Origin: Persicobacter psychrovividus
GTDB taxonomy: Bacteria; Bacteroidota; Bacteroidia; Cytophagales; Cyclobacteriaceae
Direction: 5' to 3'
DNA length: 64,000 nucleotides
Assembly: GCF_036492425.1 (NCBI RefSeq)
Contig: NZ_AP025292.1
Coordinates: 310,001-374,000 of the forward strand
In this document: one piece after another, positions 16,422-25,474 of the stretch
How the letters are laid out: each line of letters opens with the position of its first letter
How positions within the stretch are numbered: position 1 is the first letter of the stretch
The notes under the pieces: generated by a model
The model's database searches: none
What the model saw: only the letters and a program-made list of their open reading frames with translations
Told to the model about the DNA's origin: nothing
Program-made: the position numbers and the translations under genes

Positions 16422-16900
16422 AATCTGCTTTAATCAACTCAAAAAATCCCTCATAATGAATTACAGAGCATGCGTTGATCCTTAATTTAGTTTTAAGTTA
16501 AATTATTCCTGATCTTGGAGTTGTAGGTGTTTTTGGAATGTGTACCATTGGCTTTCATCTCAAAAAGTACCTTTAGTACAATAGCGTAAAAAAAAAGCCT
16601 TAAGCTATTCTATTATTCTATTTTTAATAAAATAACTCTTTTTTTATTAACGGCACATAAATTTGACGGATTCTAATAAACATTTGCAAGGTAGGAAAAA
16701 ATCACATTAGCAATCAATTAAAATTTTAACCAGTGATAAAATTCAAATTCATTTGATTGGAACTAAAAGTCTTTATGTACCGGTTGCATGTTGTGTATTA
16801 TTAAAATTACAGCAAAAAAGACGCCATAAGCTATTTTAGGATGCTTAAAGTCACAAGTTTTTGCATCTTTGTCTAAACAAAATCAAAAGATTCTTAGCGG
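16422..16900. other. Divergent intergenic region, NhaD-type antiporter / coaX
   Basis: 479 bases, strongly A+T-rich, without a convincing open reading frame or RNA gene. I note a 9-bp inverted repeat TTAATAAAA/TTTTATTAA (16624-16632 and 16642-16650), a palindromic GTACctttaGTAC near 16568, and a CATCTTTG box at 16864-16871 for coaX. The rest holds nothing I can identify. Confidence 0.65.
16864..16871 (+). promoter_or_regulatory. Possible -7 box for coaX (CATCTTTG)
   Basis: One mismatch from TAnnTTTG, 29 bases before the coaX ATG; the same variant box precedes the repeat-protein gene. Confidence 0.4.
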
Positions 16901-17650
16901 ATGAAAACCGATGAAATGATTAATATTGTATTGGACGTTGGCAACACACGTGCAAAGTTAGGCGTTTTTTTTGCTAATAAATTGATAAAAATCAGTAACA
17001 AAGTTGATCGTTTTTCGATTGATCAGCTTTTGGGCGAATACCCGAAGGCCAATATTATTTATAGTAGCGTTGGGCAATTCGATCAAGCGTTGTTCCATGA
17101 ACTCAAAAAAAGAGCCCACTATTTGGTGGAATTAAAATCATCCACCTCAGTGCCTTTCATCAACAAATATCACAGCCCTCAAACGCTTGGAGTAGATCGG
17201 GTAGCAGGTGTGTGTGGTGCCCAGCAGTTGTTTTCTGGCAGACCAGTACTGGTCATCGATGCAGGAAGTTGTGTTACTTATGATCTGATTGACGCCCATA
17301 AGGTGTACCATGGCGGGGGGATTTCCCCAGGTTGGAAAATGCGACTCAAAGCCATGCATGAGTTTACCGCAAAATTACCCGATTTGGCGGCCGAAGTGCC
17401 AAGTGATATTTTAGGCAAAAATACGGTTGAATGTATGCAAAGCGGTGCTTTTTATGGACTTTTGTCAGAAATGCGTGAAATTATTAGCCACTATCACACG
17501 AAATTTAATAACTTGCAAGTCATCATGTGTGGAGGAGATGCTTCCGTGTTTCAATCACATCTCGGTAATTTAAACAATTTTGTGGAGCCTGATTTAGTGT
17601 TAATCGGTCTTAATGCAATATTACATCATAATGTCAAAGAAAAGAATTAG
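16901..17650 (+). CDS. coaX: Type III pantothenate kinase
   Basis: Phosphorylates pantothenate, first step of CoA synthesis. The ASKHA-fold signatures are present: LDVGNTRAKLG (11-21) for ATP phosphate binding, GVDR (97-100), DAGSCVTYD (120-128) and GGGISPG (138-144). 249 aa is normal. Family members need a monovalent cation and resist feedback by CoA. The last 20 bases overlap the next gene's start in another frame, suggesting translational coupling to an outer-membrane protein. Confidence 0.96.
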   Translation: MKTDEMINIVLDVGNTRAKLGVFFANKLIKISNKVDRFSIDQLLGEYPKANIIYSSVGQFDQALFHELKKRAHYLVELKSSTSVPFINKYHSPQTLGVDRVAGVCGAQQLFSGRPVLVIDAGSCVTYDLIDAHKVYHGGGISPGWKMRLKAMHEFTAKLPDLAAEVPSDILGKNTVECMQSGAFYGLLSEMREIISHYHTKFNNLQVIMCGGDASVFQSHLGNLNNFVEPDLVLIGLNAILHHNVKEKN

Positions 17651-18992
17651 TGTTGTAAGCCTTGTGCTTTTATGGATTGCCTGCTCCTTTCAAGCAGCAG
17701 CGCAAATGGCTCAAACCCCCTACTCCTCTATGGGGATTGGTAGTCTGAATCCACAGGGATTTGCATCAAATCAGGGGAAAGCAGGCGTTGGAATCGCACA
17801 GAGCTCTCCTTGGTTTATCAACAACCTCAACCCCGCGCTGTTGTCAAATGTTAATCTAACCCTTATAGAAGTTGGAGGAAGCTATGATGGCCGAACTGTT
17901 CATGACGAGCAATATTCTCAGTTTTCAGGTTCAGGAAACTTGAGCTATATTTCGATTGCTTTTCCAATTATGGCCGGGAAATGGACCATGAACTTTGGTT
18001 TTAACCCATATTCAAATATTAATTACCGCATTAATCAAGGTACAAGCCCTGTAATGACGGGTCCTTTGGCGCCAGACGGATCAGCTTATATTTACCGATC
18101 GCAGTCACTTCAGGGTGAGGGAGGATTACGAACAGCCTATTGGTCAAATGGGGTTCGACTAAATAAAAATTTCAGTATTGGGCTTAAGGCATCATATTTG
18201 TTTGGATTTTATACGAGGGAACAAATTAGTAGCTACCGCGATGAGCGTGCGTTCGATTTGGATCCGAGTGTAGCCGAGGAAGCCTTTAGATTTAGCTATC
18301 TGACGGCCTATCAGGATAAAATATCGGTAAGCGACCTTGCTGTTCAGCTTGGTGGGCGATACCGTGGCAAGATTGGCGAGAAAAAATGGTTGAATATTGG
18401 TTTGACCTATGATGTTCAAGCCGATTTGTCGGGTTCTCGTGAGATTGCGCTTGAGCGCCGTGTGAGCACTGGTAACCCCTATGCTCCTGAGGTGATCCGT
18501 CAGCCGATTTTAGATGACCCAGGTTATACAACTGACCTGCCTGCTAAGTTAGGGGTTGGCCTTGCTTTTGAAAAGGAATATAAATACTCGATCGCCCTGG
18601 ATTTTACGCAACAGGATTGGAGTAATCATTTGCAAAATTCAGGATCTGATGCTTACTCGTTGGGGAATGCCTATAAGTTAGCACTTGGTGGAGAATTTAC
18701 ACCAGACATGTTCTCGGTGAGAAGCTATTTCTCGCGTGTGGCTTACCGCGCAGGGCTTTCATTTGAACAAACGCCTTATCTAATTCTTAATGATAATGGT
18801 GGTTCTACAAATGTTACCGAAATGGCAGTGTCTGCAGGAGCATCGTTTCCTGTAGGTTATAACTTCCTCTCCGTAGCAGGAGCTGCAGGTGTCCGCGATG
18901 GCGGAGATAATGCTTTCAGGGAAAATTACTTCCAGATAACGTTGGGAGTAACCTTCAGTGAAAGATGGTTTATTAGAAGAAAATACGACTAA
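17631..18992 (+). CDS. Putative outer-membrane beta-barrel protein
   Basis: 453 aa from the ATG at 17631, which overlaps coaX by 20 bases. Signal peptide (MSKKRISVVSLVLLWIACS, cleavage after QAAAQ). The mature N-terminus has TPYSSMGIGSL, a 'YSxxGIG' opening I associate with Bacteroidota FadL-like or PorV-like barrels, followed by repeated amphipathic strands and ending with a long strand set (NYFQITLGVTFSERWF). Substrate unknown. It is the second gene of an apparent coaX - barrel - TPR - lptC - membrane protein - CNNM series. Confidence 0.8.
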   Translation: MSKKRISVVSLVLLWIACSFQAAAQMAQTPYSSMGIGSLNPQGFASNQGKAGVGIAQSSPWFINNLNPALLSNVNLTLIEVGGSYDGRTVHDEQYSQFSGSGNLSYISIAFPIMAGKWTMNFGFNPYSNINYRINQGTSPVMTGPLAPDGSAYIYRSQSLQGEGGLRTAYWSNGVRLNKNFSIGLKASYLFGFYTREQISSYRDERAFDLDPSVAEEAFRFSYLTAYQDKISVSDLAVQLGGRYRGKIGEKKWLNIGLTYDVQADLSGSREIALERRVSTGNPYAPEVIRQPILDDPGYTTDLPAKLGVGLAFEKEYKYSIALDFTQQDWSNHLQNSGSDAYSLGNAYKLALGGEFTPDMFSVRSYFSRVAYRAGLSFEQTPYLILNDNGGSTNVTEMAVSAGASFPVGYNFLSVAGAAGVRDGGDNAFRENYFQITLGVTFSERWFIRRKYD

Positions 18993-19004
18993 TCAATAAT
19001 AACT

Positions 19005-20312
19005 ATGAAGATCAAATCACTTTTGAGTGTTCTTCTTGTCGCTGGTAGCGTGAGTGCTTCTTATGCACAAGCGGGCTGGAACTGGCCACAAGGGAAAGAG
19101 GAAATCGCACAGGAAAAGAACGTAATTTACACCGACAACATGAAGGCGAAAAATTACGAGGCATGTCGTGCGCCTTTAAACTGGTTGATTGTAAATGCAC
19201 CAGACTTGAACAAATCGCTTTACCAAAATGGAGCGAAAATCTATGACCAATTGGCGCGCAGATCGAAAGATAAAGCGGCTAAGGCAATGTTGCAGGATTC
19301 AGCAATGATCACTTATGATTTGCGTATCAAGCATTTTGGTCAAAGAGGTACAGTGCTTGATCGTAAGGCATATTATGCTTATTCATATTACAAAGATCAG
19401 CCAGAAAAATATCCTGAGGTTTACGCTATGTTCCAGGAGTCTTTCAAGATTAACGGTGCCAAGGTGCTTGATAATAACTGTTTGGCTTATATGGATTTGG
19501 TTCGCCGCTATAAAGAGCAAAGTCCAGATGCCATTACTGACGAACAAGCAACCGTGATTTATGAAGAAATCAGTGCGGTACTTGATCAGAAAGACGCAAA
19601 AGGGACGAATGCTGAGAAGTTAGAAGGTATTCGTGAAACAGTTGATAAGCTGTTCACAACGGTTGTAGAAGTAGATTGTGATTTTATCGCAAACACTTTA
19701 GGACCAAAATTAGAGCAAGATCCTACAGACTTGAAATTGGCAAAGAACATTTTCAAATTGTCGTTGGCGGGTCGTTGTATGGAAGCACCAATCTTTTTGA
19801 CTGCTGCAAAGATCATGTTGAAGCAAGAGCCTGATTTCGGTATTGCTAAATTGATCGGTATGAAAGAAAAGCAAGCAGGGAATTACAACGATGCTATGGA
19901 GTTCTATAACCAAGCATTGACATTGACTGATGATGGTACCAAAAAAGCACAAATCTATTTGGATATGGCTGGGGTATATGCAAAACAACACTCTAATGCT
20001 ATGGCACGTGAGTATGCATTGAAAGCCGTTCAGGCAGATCCTTCAAAGAAAGATGCTTATAACATCATTGGTGGATTGTACTTCTCTTCTTTCGAGAAGT
20101 GTCGTCAGAACAAAAACAAAGTAGAAGACCGCGCAGTATTTATTGCCGCTTACGAAATGTACCAAAAAGCAGGAAACAAAGGTGGAATGAGCAGTGCTAA
20201 AGCGCAGTTCCCATCAATGGAAGATATCTTTACTTATGACATGAACGTTGGTGATCCAGTGAAAATTGGATGTTGGATCAACAAGACTGTCTTGGTTAAA
20301 AAGCGTGACTAA
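19005..20312 (+). CDS. Secreted tetratricopeptide-repeat protein
   Basis: 435 aa with a signal peptide (MKIKSLLSVLLVAGS, cleavage after ASYAQ). Helical repeats cover most of the protein; the clearest TPR-like units lie near residues 280-350 (GNYNDAMEFYNQALTL, NAMAREYALKAVQADPS). A cysteine-containing region occurs near 225-265. It starts 12 bases after the barrel gene, so the two probably act together, for instance as a periplasmic scaffold and outer-membrane component; this is inference. A terminator follows. Confidence 0.85.
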   Translation: MKIKSLLSVLLVAGSVSASYAQAGWNWPQGKEEIAQEKNVIYTDNMKAKNYEACRAPLNWLIVNAPDLNKSLYQNGAKIYDQLARRSKDKAAKAMLQDSAMITYDLRIKHFGQRGTVLDRKAYYAYSYYKDQPEKYPEVYAMFQESFKINGAKVLDNNCLAYMDLVRRYKEQSPDAITDEQATVIYEEISAVLDQKDAKGTNAEKLEGIRETVDKLFTTVVEVDCDFIANTLGPKLEQDPTDLKLAKNIFKLSLAGRCMEAPIFLTAAKIMLKQEPDFGIAKLIGMKEKQAGNYNDAMEFYNQALTLTDDGTKKAQIYLDMAGVYAKQHSNAMAREYALKAVQADPSKKDAYNIIGGLYFSSFEKCRQNKNKVEDRAVFIAAYEMYQKAGNKGGMSSAKAQFPSMEDIFTYDMNVGDPVKIGCWINKTVLVKKRD

Positions 20313-20337
20313 TCATCAGGCTTGATACAATCAATGA

Positions 20338-20368
20338 AGCGACCAATATTTTATTGGTCGCTTTTTTT
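20338..20368 (+). terminator. Intrinsic terminator after the TPR gene
   Basis: Perfect 10-bp stem AGCGACCAAT/ATTGGTCGCT (20338-20347 with 20353-20362), loop of five, seven T. Confidence 0.9.
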
Positions 20369-20369
20369 A

Positions 20370-20377
20370 TATCTTTG
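20370..20377 (+). promoter_or_regulatory. Predicted -7 box for lptC (TATCTTTG)
   Basis: Exact TAnnTTTG match two bases after the preceding terminator and 27 bases before the lptC ATG, marking a new transcription unit. Confidence 0.6.
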
Positions 20378-20404
20378 GGCTATTAAGTATTTTATCATTC
20401 CTAT

Positions 20405-20995
20405 ATGAGTAGATTTCATTCTTCGACTTTTATTGTGTTGTTGCTGGCAGTTATCGGGTTAAGCGCCTGTCATAAAAAAGATGCCGAAGTAAACCACTTT
20501 GTCAAGTATGAAGGCCCCATGATGGAGGCTGACAGTATCCTGACTTATTACAGCGATTCCGCAAGGCTCGTGCTTTCCCTTAATGCTGATAAGCAATTGG
20601 AGTATGAAACGGGCGACCGTGAATTTCCCGAAGGCCTGTATCTGGAGTTTTTTAATAAAACTGGGGAAATTGAAGCTACGCTGCGTTGCGATTACTGCTA
20701 TTACGACAAAGAAAAAACAGAATACAAAGCGCAGGGCGATGTGGTGGTTAAGAATGCGATTTCTGGAGAAAAGCTGAATACTGAAGAGTTGTACTGGAAC
20801 CCTAAAACCAAAAAGGTTTATACCGATAAATTTGTCCGTATAGAATCTGATGGGCAGATTTTGATGGGGGAAGGACTTGATGCCGACCAGGATTTTACAG
20901 AATACCGAATTCGATCCCCTAAAGGGACCATCCTGCTTGATCAGGAAAATGACAGTACCGCAGATTCAACCAACAACACCCGATCAACATTTTAG
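20405..20995 (+). CDS. lptC: LPS-export lipoprotein LptC
   Basis: 196 aa. Signal peptide ending in a lipobox (LSAC, Cys22), so probably a lipoprotein. The mature part has the LptC/OstA-like beta-jellyroll pattern of repeated acidic strands (GDREFPEGLYLEF, TEYKAQGDVVVKNAISGEKLNTEELYW-type alternation, DGQILMGEGL). In the Lpt bridge it accepts LPS from LptBFG and passes it to LptA. The tail (DSTADSTNN) is low-complexity. It is followed after one base by a small membrane protein and then a CNNM/CBS protein. Confidence 0.88.
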   Translation: MSRFHSSTFIVLLLAVIGLSACHKKDAEVNHFVKYEGPMMEADSILTYYSDSARLVLSLNADKQLEYETGDREFPEGLYLEFFNKTGEIEATLRCDYCYYDKEKTEYKAQGDVVVKNAISGEKLNTEELYWNPKTKKVYTDKFVRIESDGQILMGEGLDADQDFTEYRIRSPKGTILLDQENDSTADSTNNTRSTF

Positions 20996-20996
20996 C

Positions 20997-21239
20997 ATGT
21001 TTTCGAAAGCCCTTTTTACCCAGATTATTTTCGCAATTTGCGTGGCCACATTTATAATTGGTGTACATCAACTCATGACCGTCGGTTTTGAGCAATCCTA
21101 TTTTATCTTTATGTTTAGTGTAGCAAGTTTTTTCGGCTACCTACTTTTGAAAGGAAGAGCGACGGCACCGGAAGATAAATCAGCATCAAAAAATATTCAA
21201 CAGCCCAAACGTAAAGGGCGAAAAAAATCCAAGCGATAG
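20997..21239 (+). CDS. Small two-pass membrane protein
   Basis: 80 aa from the ATG at 20997, one base after the lptC stop, which argues for translational coupling. Two hydrophobic segments (residues 7-25 and 32-50) and a very basic C-terminal tail (QPKRKGRKKSKR) predicted to be cytoplasmic. Unknown function. A longer in-frame extension back to 20877 lies inside lptC and is not credible. Confidence 0.75.
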   Translation: MFSKALFTQIIFAICVATFIIGVHQLMTVGFEQSYFIFMFSVASFFGYLLLKGRATAPEDKSASKNIQQPKRKGRKKSKR

Positions 21240-21249
21240 CCTTTAACTC

Positions 21250-22527
21250 ATGATTGATTCATTAGAACAGCCCATAATCATTGTCATCATTTCCTTGCTT
21301 GCCTCTGCCCTGTTTTCTGGTGTAGAGATAGCGTTCGTTTCTGCCGATAAACTGCAGTTTCAGCTCGATGCAAAAAAGGGAATGTTTTCAGGCCGCATAT
21401 ACTCTAAATTCCTGAAGAAGCAAAGTCAGTTTGTGGCCACTATGCTGATCGGTAATACATTTACATTGATGATCTATACGGTGTTTATGTCGCAGATTAT
21501 CAACGGGCTGAATGATATTTACCACATCATGCCTATTGACAACCCCTTGCTGTTGTTTTTTCTCGAAACAGTCATCTCGACGGTAATCGTTTTGTTTTTG
21601 GCAGAGTTTACCCCTAAATCGGTTTTTTTAATTGATCCCAATGGGGTGCTTAAATTATTGGTCATTCCTGTTTGGCTGGTATATCACATCAGCAAGCCTG
21701 TCGTAACGACCGTGATGTACCTTTCCCGTTTGTTTATTATTCACATCATGCGTTTGCCCTACAATGAAGAAACAGGCGTACTTGGGCGCACAGAGCTGAG
21801 TCAGTTTGTGAGTAACCTCAAAGAGGGTTATGCAGACGAACAGGAGGTCGATTCACGGATCATCAATAATGCACTTGAGTTCAAAACCATTCAGGTGCGG
21901 GACTGCCTGATCCCACGGACGGATATTGTGGCTGTGGAACAGAATGATGATATTGAAACTCTCAAGGCCGCTTTTATGGACAGTGGGCACTCCAAAGTAT
22001 TGGTTTATCGTGATACCATCGATGATATTATTGGTTACTGCCACTCGGCAGACCTTTTCAGAAAGCCCAAAAGTATAAAGGAAAACATGATGGATATTCC
22101 CATCGTGACCCAAACCATGCTGGCAAGCGACCTGCTGTTTCTGTTCGTGACCAAGCAAAAGAGTATCGCTGTAGTTGTTGATGAATTCGGTGGTACGGCA
22201 GGGATCGTGAGTGTTGAAGATGTGATTGAGGAGATATTGGGGGATATTCGCGATGAGCATGATGAAGAATACCTGGTGGAAGAGGTTCTTGAGGATGATA
22301 AATTCATCCTGTCTGCCCGATTGGACATTGATTACCTTAATGATAAATACGACTGGGATATTCCCGAAGGTGAGTATGATACACTGGGCGGATTCATCTT
22401 TGCTGAAGCCCAAAAGATCCCTGAGGAGCAAGAGGAAATATTCACCTCTATTGGTGTTGTTTTTATTGAATCCAAGAAAGACAATGGCATCGATGTGATC
22501 CGATTGGATCGCTCGGCAATGGACTAA
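21250..22527 (+). CDS. CNNM/CBS-domain transporter-like protein (hemolysin/CorC family, GldE-like)
   Basis: 425 aa. Domains in order: CNNM (DUF21) membrane domain, residues 1-190, with four hydrophobic segments and the EFTPKS motif near 118-123; a CBS pair, about 215-330 (RDCLIPRTDIVAVE, VVVDEFGGTAGIVSVEDVIEEILGDI-type pattern); and a C-terminal CorC_HlyC domain, about 345-425. Family members move or sense Mg2+/Co2+; GldE of gliding Bacteroidota has the same architecture, so either naming is possible. It follows the small membrane protein by ten bases. Confidence 0.9.
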   Translation: MIDSLEQPIIIVIISLLASALFSGVEIAFVSADKLQFQLDAKKGMFSGRIYSKFLKKQSQFVATMLIGNTFTLMIYTVFMSQIINGLNDIYHIMPIDNPLLLFFLETVISTVIVLFLAEFTPKSVFLIDPNGVLKLLVIPVWLVYHISKPVVTTVMYLSRLFIIHIMRLPYNEETGVLGRTELSQFVSNLKEGYADEQEVDSRIINNALEFKTIQVRDCLIPRTDIVAVEQNDDIETLKAAFMDSGHSKVLVYRDTIDDIIGYCHSADLFRKPKSIKENMMDIPIVTQTMLASDLLFLFVTKQKSIAVVVDEFGGTAGIVSVEDVIEEILGDIRDEHDEEYLVEEVLEDDKFILSARLDIDYLNDKYDWDIPEGEYDTLGGFIFAEAQKIPEEQEEIFTSIGVVFIESKKDNGIDVIRLDRSAMD

Positions 22528-22546
22528 TGCAAAAATATGTTTGCAT
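22527..22546 (+). repeat. Hairpin at the end of the CNNM/CBS gene
   Basis: Perfect 7-bp inverted repeat ATGCAAA/TTTGCAT with a six-base loop, starting on the last base of the stop codon. It lacks a T-run, so termination is not assured. Confidence 0.5.
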
Positions 22547-22872
22547 TCTCAAAATAATAAAAAATATAATTTGGTAAATATTCTTTTATTTTGGCTTATC
22601 TTCGAAGATCGTTAAACTGAATTTTGGATGTTAAACGCTTGAATTAAGTGCGAAATATCCACCGAATAGGCCCTTGATCGTAATTTTTTGACAATACGAT
22701 ACAGAAAAGGTTTATTTTCAATGGTTTTTTACCGATATTTCGAACCAAAATTTTTTAGAGAGGAAGATGGCTTGGTGTAGGTTGGGATTTGTTTTTTTGC
22801 CTATTTGGTCCTTCTCAATATTGAAATAAATAAGAAATAATATTCGTTGCGCTTTTTAGATTGTGTTAAACA
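22528..22872. other. Intergenic region before the PpiD-like gene
   Basis: 345 A+T-rich bases. Apart from the hairpin at its start I see no gene, clear promoter match or RNA element; several TTTTG/TATC fragments could form a degenerate promoter near 22590-22610. Confidence 0.6.
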
Positions 22873-24981
22873 ATGGCTTTAATTAACAAAATACGTGAAA
22901 AATCGGGCGTCGCTGTGGGTGTAATCGCAGTGGGCCTATTAGTTTTTATTGTTGGTGGAGACCTGATGGGTCCTAAGTCTGGTCAGAAGGACGAACGGAA
23001 TGTGGGGGAAATCGCAGGAAACACCATCCCACTGGACGTTTATCAGAAACAGATAGAAGACCTCAAGTACAACTTCACTAACAGCTATGGTCGCTTCCCT
23101 ACGGAAACAGAGATGAACTCTATCCGTCAGCAAGCATGGGACCTTATGGTTGTAAAAGAATCCTTCAAACAAGAATATGACGCTGTTGGCGTGAATGTTT
23201 CTGATGAAGAATTGGTGGACATGGTACAGGGTAAAAACATCAGCCCTCAGATCCGTGCCTCATTTACTGATCCTAAAACAGGGCAGTTTGATAAAGGTGC
23301 AATTGTTCAGTTCTTGAGCCGTTTGGGCCAAATGCCTGCTCAGCAACGTACACAATGGAATGCTTTTGAAGCTTCTTTGATCCCTGCGCGTAAGCGTATC
23401 AAATTCGATCATTTGTTGCAAGGTGCCAACTACATTACAGATGCAGAAGCACAACAACAATACCGAGCAGAGAACGAAGTTGCTGAGGCTAAATATTTGT
23501 ACATCCCTTACTATTCTGTAAGTGATTCAGCGGTTGCGGTATCTGACAGCGAGTTGTCAAGCTACTTGAATGACCACCAGAAGCAATATCAAACAGATGC
23601 TTACCGCTCTTTGGAGTATGTAACATTCCCTATTGTTCCTTCTGCGGCAGATTCAGCAGATTTCTTCAAAGATATGCAAGCTTTCAAAGCTGAAATGGCA
23701 ACGGTGCCTTCAGTAGAGGAAGATTCGATTTATGCTTCGGCTAACACCGATTCTAAAGCACCTTCTTTCGGTACTTATACCGTAGATCAATTGCCGATCA
23801 TCTTGCAGTCCAATGAGAAAATCTTGAAAAAAGGTGACATCTTGGGACCATACAACGATGGTGGTTTCTATACATTATATAAGATCTCTGACGTTGCTAC
23901 TGATGGAGCAAAATCAGCTCGTGCATCGCACATCCTGATTCGTGCTGAAGACAGCACACCAGCAGCTAAAGCAAAAGCAAAGAAAAAAGCAGAAGGTATC
24001 CTTCGTGCGATCAAGCGTGGTGCTTCATTTGAAAAAGAAGCTCGCGAAAATTCAGCAGATCCTTCAGCATCACGTGGTGGTGACTTGGGTTGGTTCTCTG
24101 AAGGCCGTATGGTGAAGCCTTTTGAAGATGCTGTATTCTCTATGAAAAAATCGGGTGTTTATGCTAAAGTGGTAGAAACACAATTCGGTTTCCATATCAT
24201 CAAAGTAACTGAAGCGCCGATTGCTAAATCGTTTAAAGTAGCGACTGTTCAGCGTGAGATGATCGCTTCTGATGAAACACGTGATAAAATCTTCCGTCAG
24301 GCAGATAGCTTTACTGCTTCAGCAGGTGACTTGAACGAGTTCCAGGCGGCAGCGAAAGAAAAAGGATACCGTATCCAGACAGCACCAACTGTAAATGCTA
24401 ACGATCGTCGTTTGGGTGCTATCGCTGATGCACGCACAGTAGTTAGCTGGGCATTCCGTGATGCAGCTATGGAAGAAGTTTCTGATGCTAAAGAGGCGGG
24501 CGATAATTACATTGTTGCAGCATTGACTGGCGTTGTTGAGAAAGGTACTGCTCCATTGTCTACCGTGAAAGCGGAGATCACTGATAAAGTGAAGAAAGAG
24601 AAGCAAGCTGAAGTTATCATGAAAAAGCTGAAAGGTGGTTCATTGGATGAAATGGCAACTGCTTACGGTTCGGATGCTAAAGTTTACGAAGCATCAGACT
24701 TGAAAATCTCTTCTAACATTTTGCCATCTGTTGGTTTCGCTCCAGAGGCTGTAGGTACTATCTTCGGATTGAAAAATGGTGAGATTTCTAAGCCTGTAAA
24801 AACAGACAACGGTATCTTGGTTGTTCAGACAATCGCTAAAACTGAAGCTCCTGAAATTGCAGATTACAGCAAGTTCAAGAAAGAGTTGGAAGCAAAATTG
24901 GATAACCGTGTATCTTTCAACATCAGCGAATCTTTGAAAGAGGCTGCCAATGTTAAAGATCAACGTTACCTATACTACTAA
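22873..24981 (+). CDS. PpiD-like periplasmic peptidyl-prolyl isomerase/chaperone
   Basis: 702 aa. One N-terminal membrane anchor (GVAVGVIAVGLLVFIVGG, residues 13-30), a SurA_N-like helical domain (about 35-200), a parvulin rotamase domain at about 352-446 (ARASHILIR ... GGDLGWFSEGRMVKPFEDAVFSM ... FGFHIIKV) and a long C-terminal chaperone region that includes a second, degenerate parvulin-like stretch. It folds outer-membrane proteins as they leave SecYEG. Placement after lptC and the CNNM protein is an envelope-biogenesis context. Confidence 0.93.
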   Translation: MALINKIREKSGVAVGVIAVGLLVFIVGGDLMGPKSGQKDERNVGEIAGNTIPLDVYQKQIEDLKYNFTNSYGRFPTETEMNSIRQQAWDLMVVKESFKQEYDAVGVNVSDEELVDMVQGKNISPQIRASFTDPKTGQFDKGAIVQFLSRLGQMPAQQRTQWNAFEASLIPARKRIKFDHLLQGANYITDAEAQQQYRAENEVAEAKYLYIPYYSVSDSAVAVSDSELSSYLNDHQKQYQTDAYRSLEYVTFPIVPSAADSADFFKDMQAFKAEMATVPSVEEDSIYASANTDSKAPSFGTYTVDQLPIILQSNEKILKKGDILGPYNDGGFYTLYKISDVATDGAKSARASHILIRAEDSTPAAKAKAKKKAEGILRAIKRGASFEKEARENSADPSASRGGDLGWFSEGRMVKPFEDAVFSMKKSGVYAKVVETQFGFHIIKVTEAPIAKSFKVATVQREMIASDETRDKIFRQADSFTASAGDLNEFQAAAKEKGYRIQTAPTVNANDRRLGAIADARTVVSWAFRDAAMEEVSDAKEAGDNYIVAALTGVVEKGTAPLSTVKAEITDKVKKEKQAEVIMKKLKGGSLDEMATAYGSDAKVYEASDLKISSNILPSVGFAPEAVGTIFGLKNGEISKPVKTDNGILVVQTIAKTEAPEIADYSKFKKELEAKLDNRVSFNISESLKEAANVKDQRYLYY

Positions 24982-25016
24982 GAATTAAAGACAGCCACGG
25001 CTGTTAAAATATAATA

Positions 25017-25056
25017 AAACAGCCTGCTGATCTTTATCGGCAGGCTGTTTGTATTT
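25017..25056 (+). terminator. Intrinsic terminator after the PpiD-like gene
   Basis: Perfect 11-bp stem AAACAGCCTGC/GCAGGCTGTTT (25017-25027 with 25040-25050) then TTTGTATTT. Confidence 0.85.
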
Positions 25057-25125
25057 AGATGCAAAATGGAACCGAGGGGTGCCTAATTGCCGTACAAGAC
25101 GTATAATTAGATAAAAAGGAATATT

Positions 25126-25398
25126 ATGGCAGATGATTCGTTTTCGTTCGAAGACTTTAAGGATAAGCTGGAGCAACAGTATGATTTCCCGACAAAATAT
25201 ACATTTAAGTTTATTGTGCCAGTAGCGCAGGTAGATCGCTTCTTTGAAGAGGTTTTCCCTAAGAAGATGGTGGAAGAAAAGCAGTCCAAGACAGGCAAGT
25301 TCTCGTCGTTTACGGCCCGTTTTTCTGTTCGTTCTTCTGATGAAGTCATTGAAATTTACAAGAAAGCTACCGTAGTACCAGGGCTTATTTCTTTATAA
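25126..25398 (+). CDS. DUF493 (YbeD-like) protein
   Basis: 90 aa small soluble alpha/beta protein. The pattern FPTKYTFKFIVP followed by a helix and SSDEVIEIYKKATVVPGLISL matches the YbeD/DUF493 family, whose fold resembles ACT or allosteric regulatory domains. No function established in Bacteroidota. Flanked by terminators on both sides, so it is transcribed alone. Confidence 0.85.
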   Translation: MADDSFSFEDFKDKLEQQYDFPTKYTFKFIVPVAQVDRFFEEVFPKKMVEEKQSKTGKFSSFTARFSVRSSDEVIEIYKKATVVPGLISL

Positions 25399-25424
25399 GC
25401 GGCAGGTTTTAATGAGTAGGTATA

Positions 25425-25458
25425 AAAAAAAGGCATCCGATATGGATGCCTTTTTTCA
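25425..25458. terminator. Bidirectional terminator between DUF493 and metK
   Basis: GGCATCC/GGATGCC stem (25432-25438 with 25444-25450) with A-run before and T-run after, between convergent genes. Confidence 0.85.
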
Positions 25459-25474
25459 TTGGTATGATCAATAA

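Noticed and set aside
16624-16650. 9-bp inverted repeat TTAATAAAA/TTTTATTAA as a promoter operator or terminator
   Set aside because: Composed only of A and T in a very A+T-rich spacer, no T-run in the right place; expected by chance.
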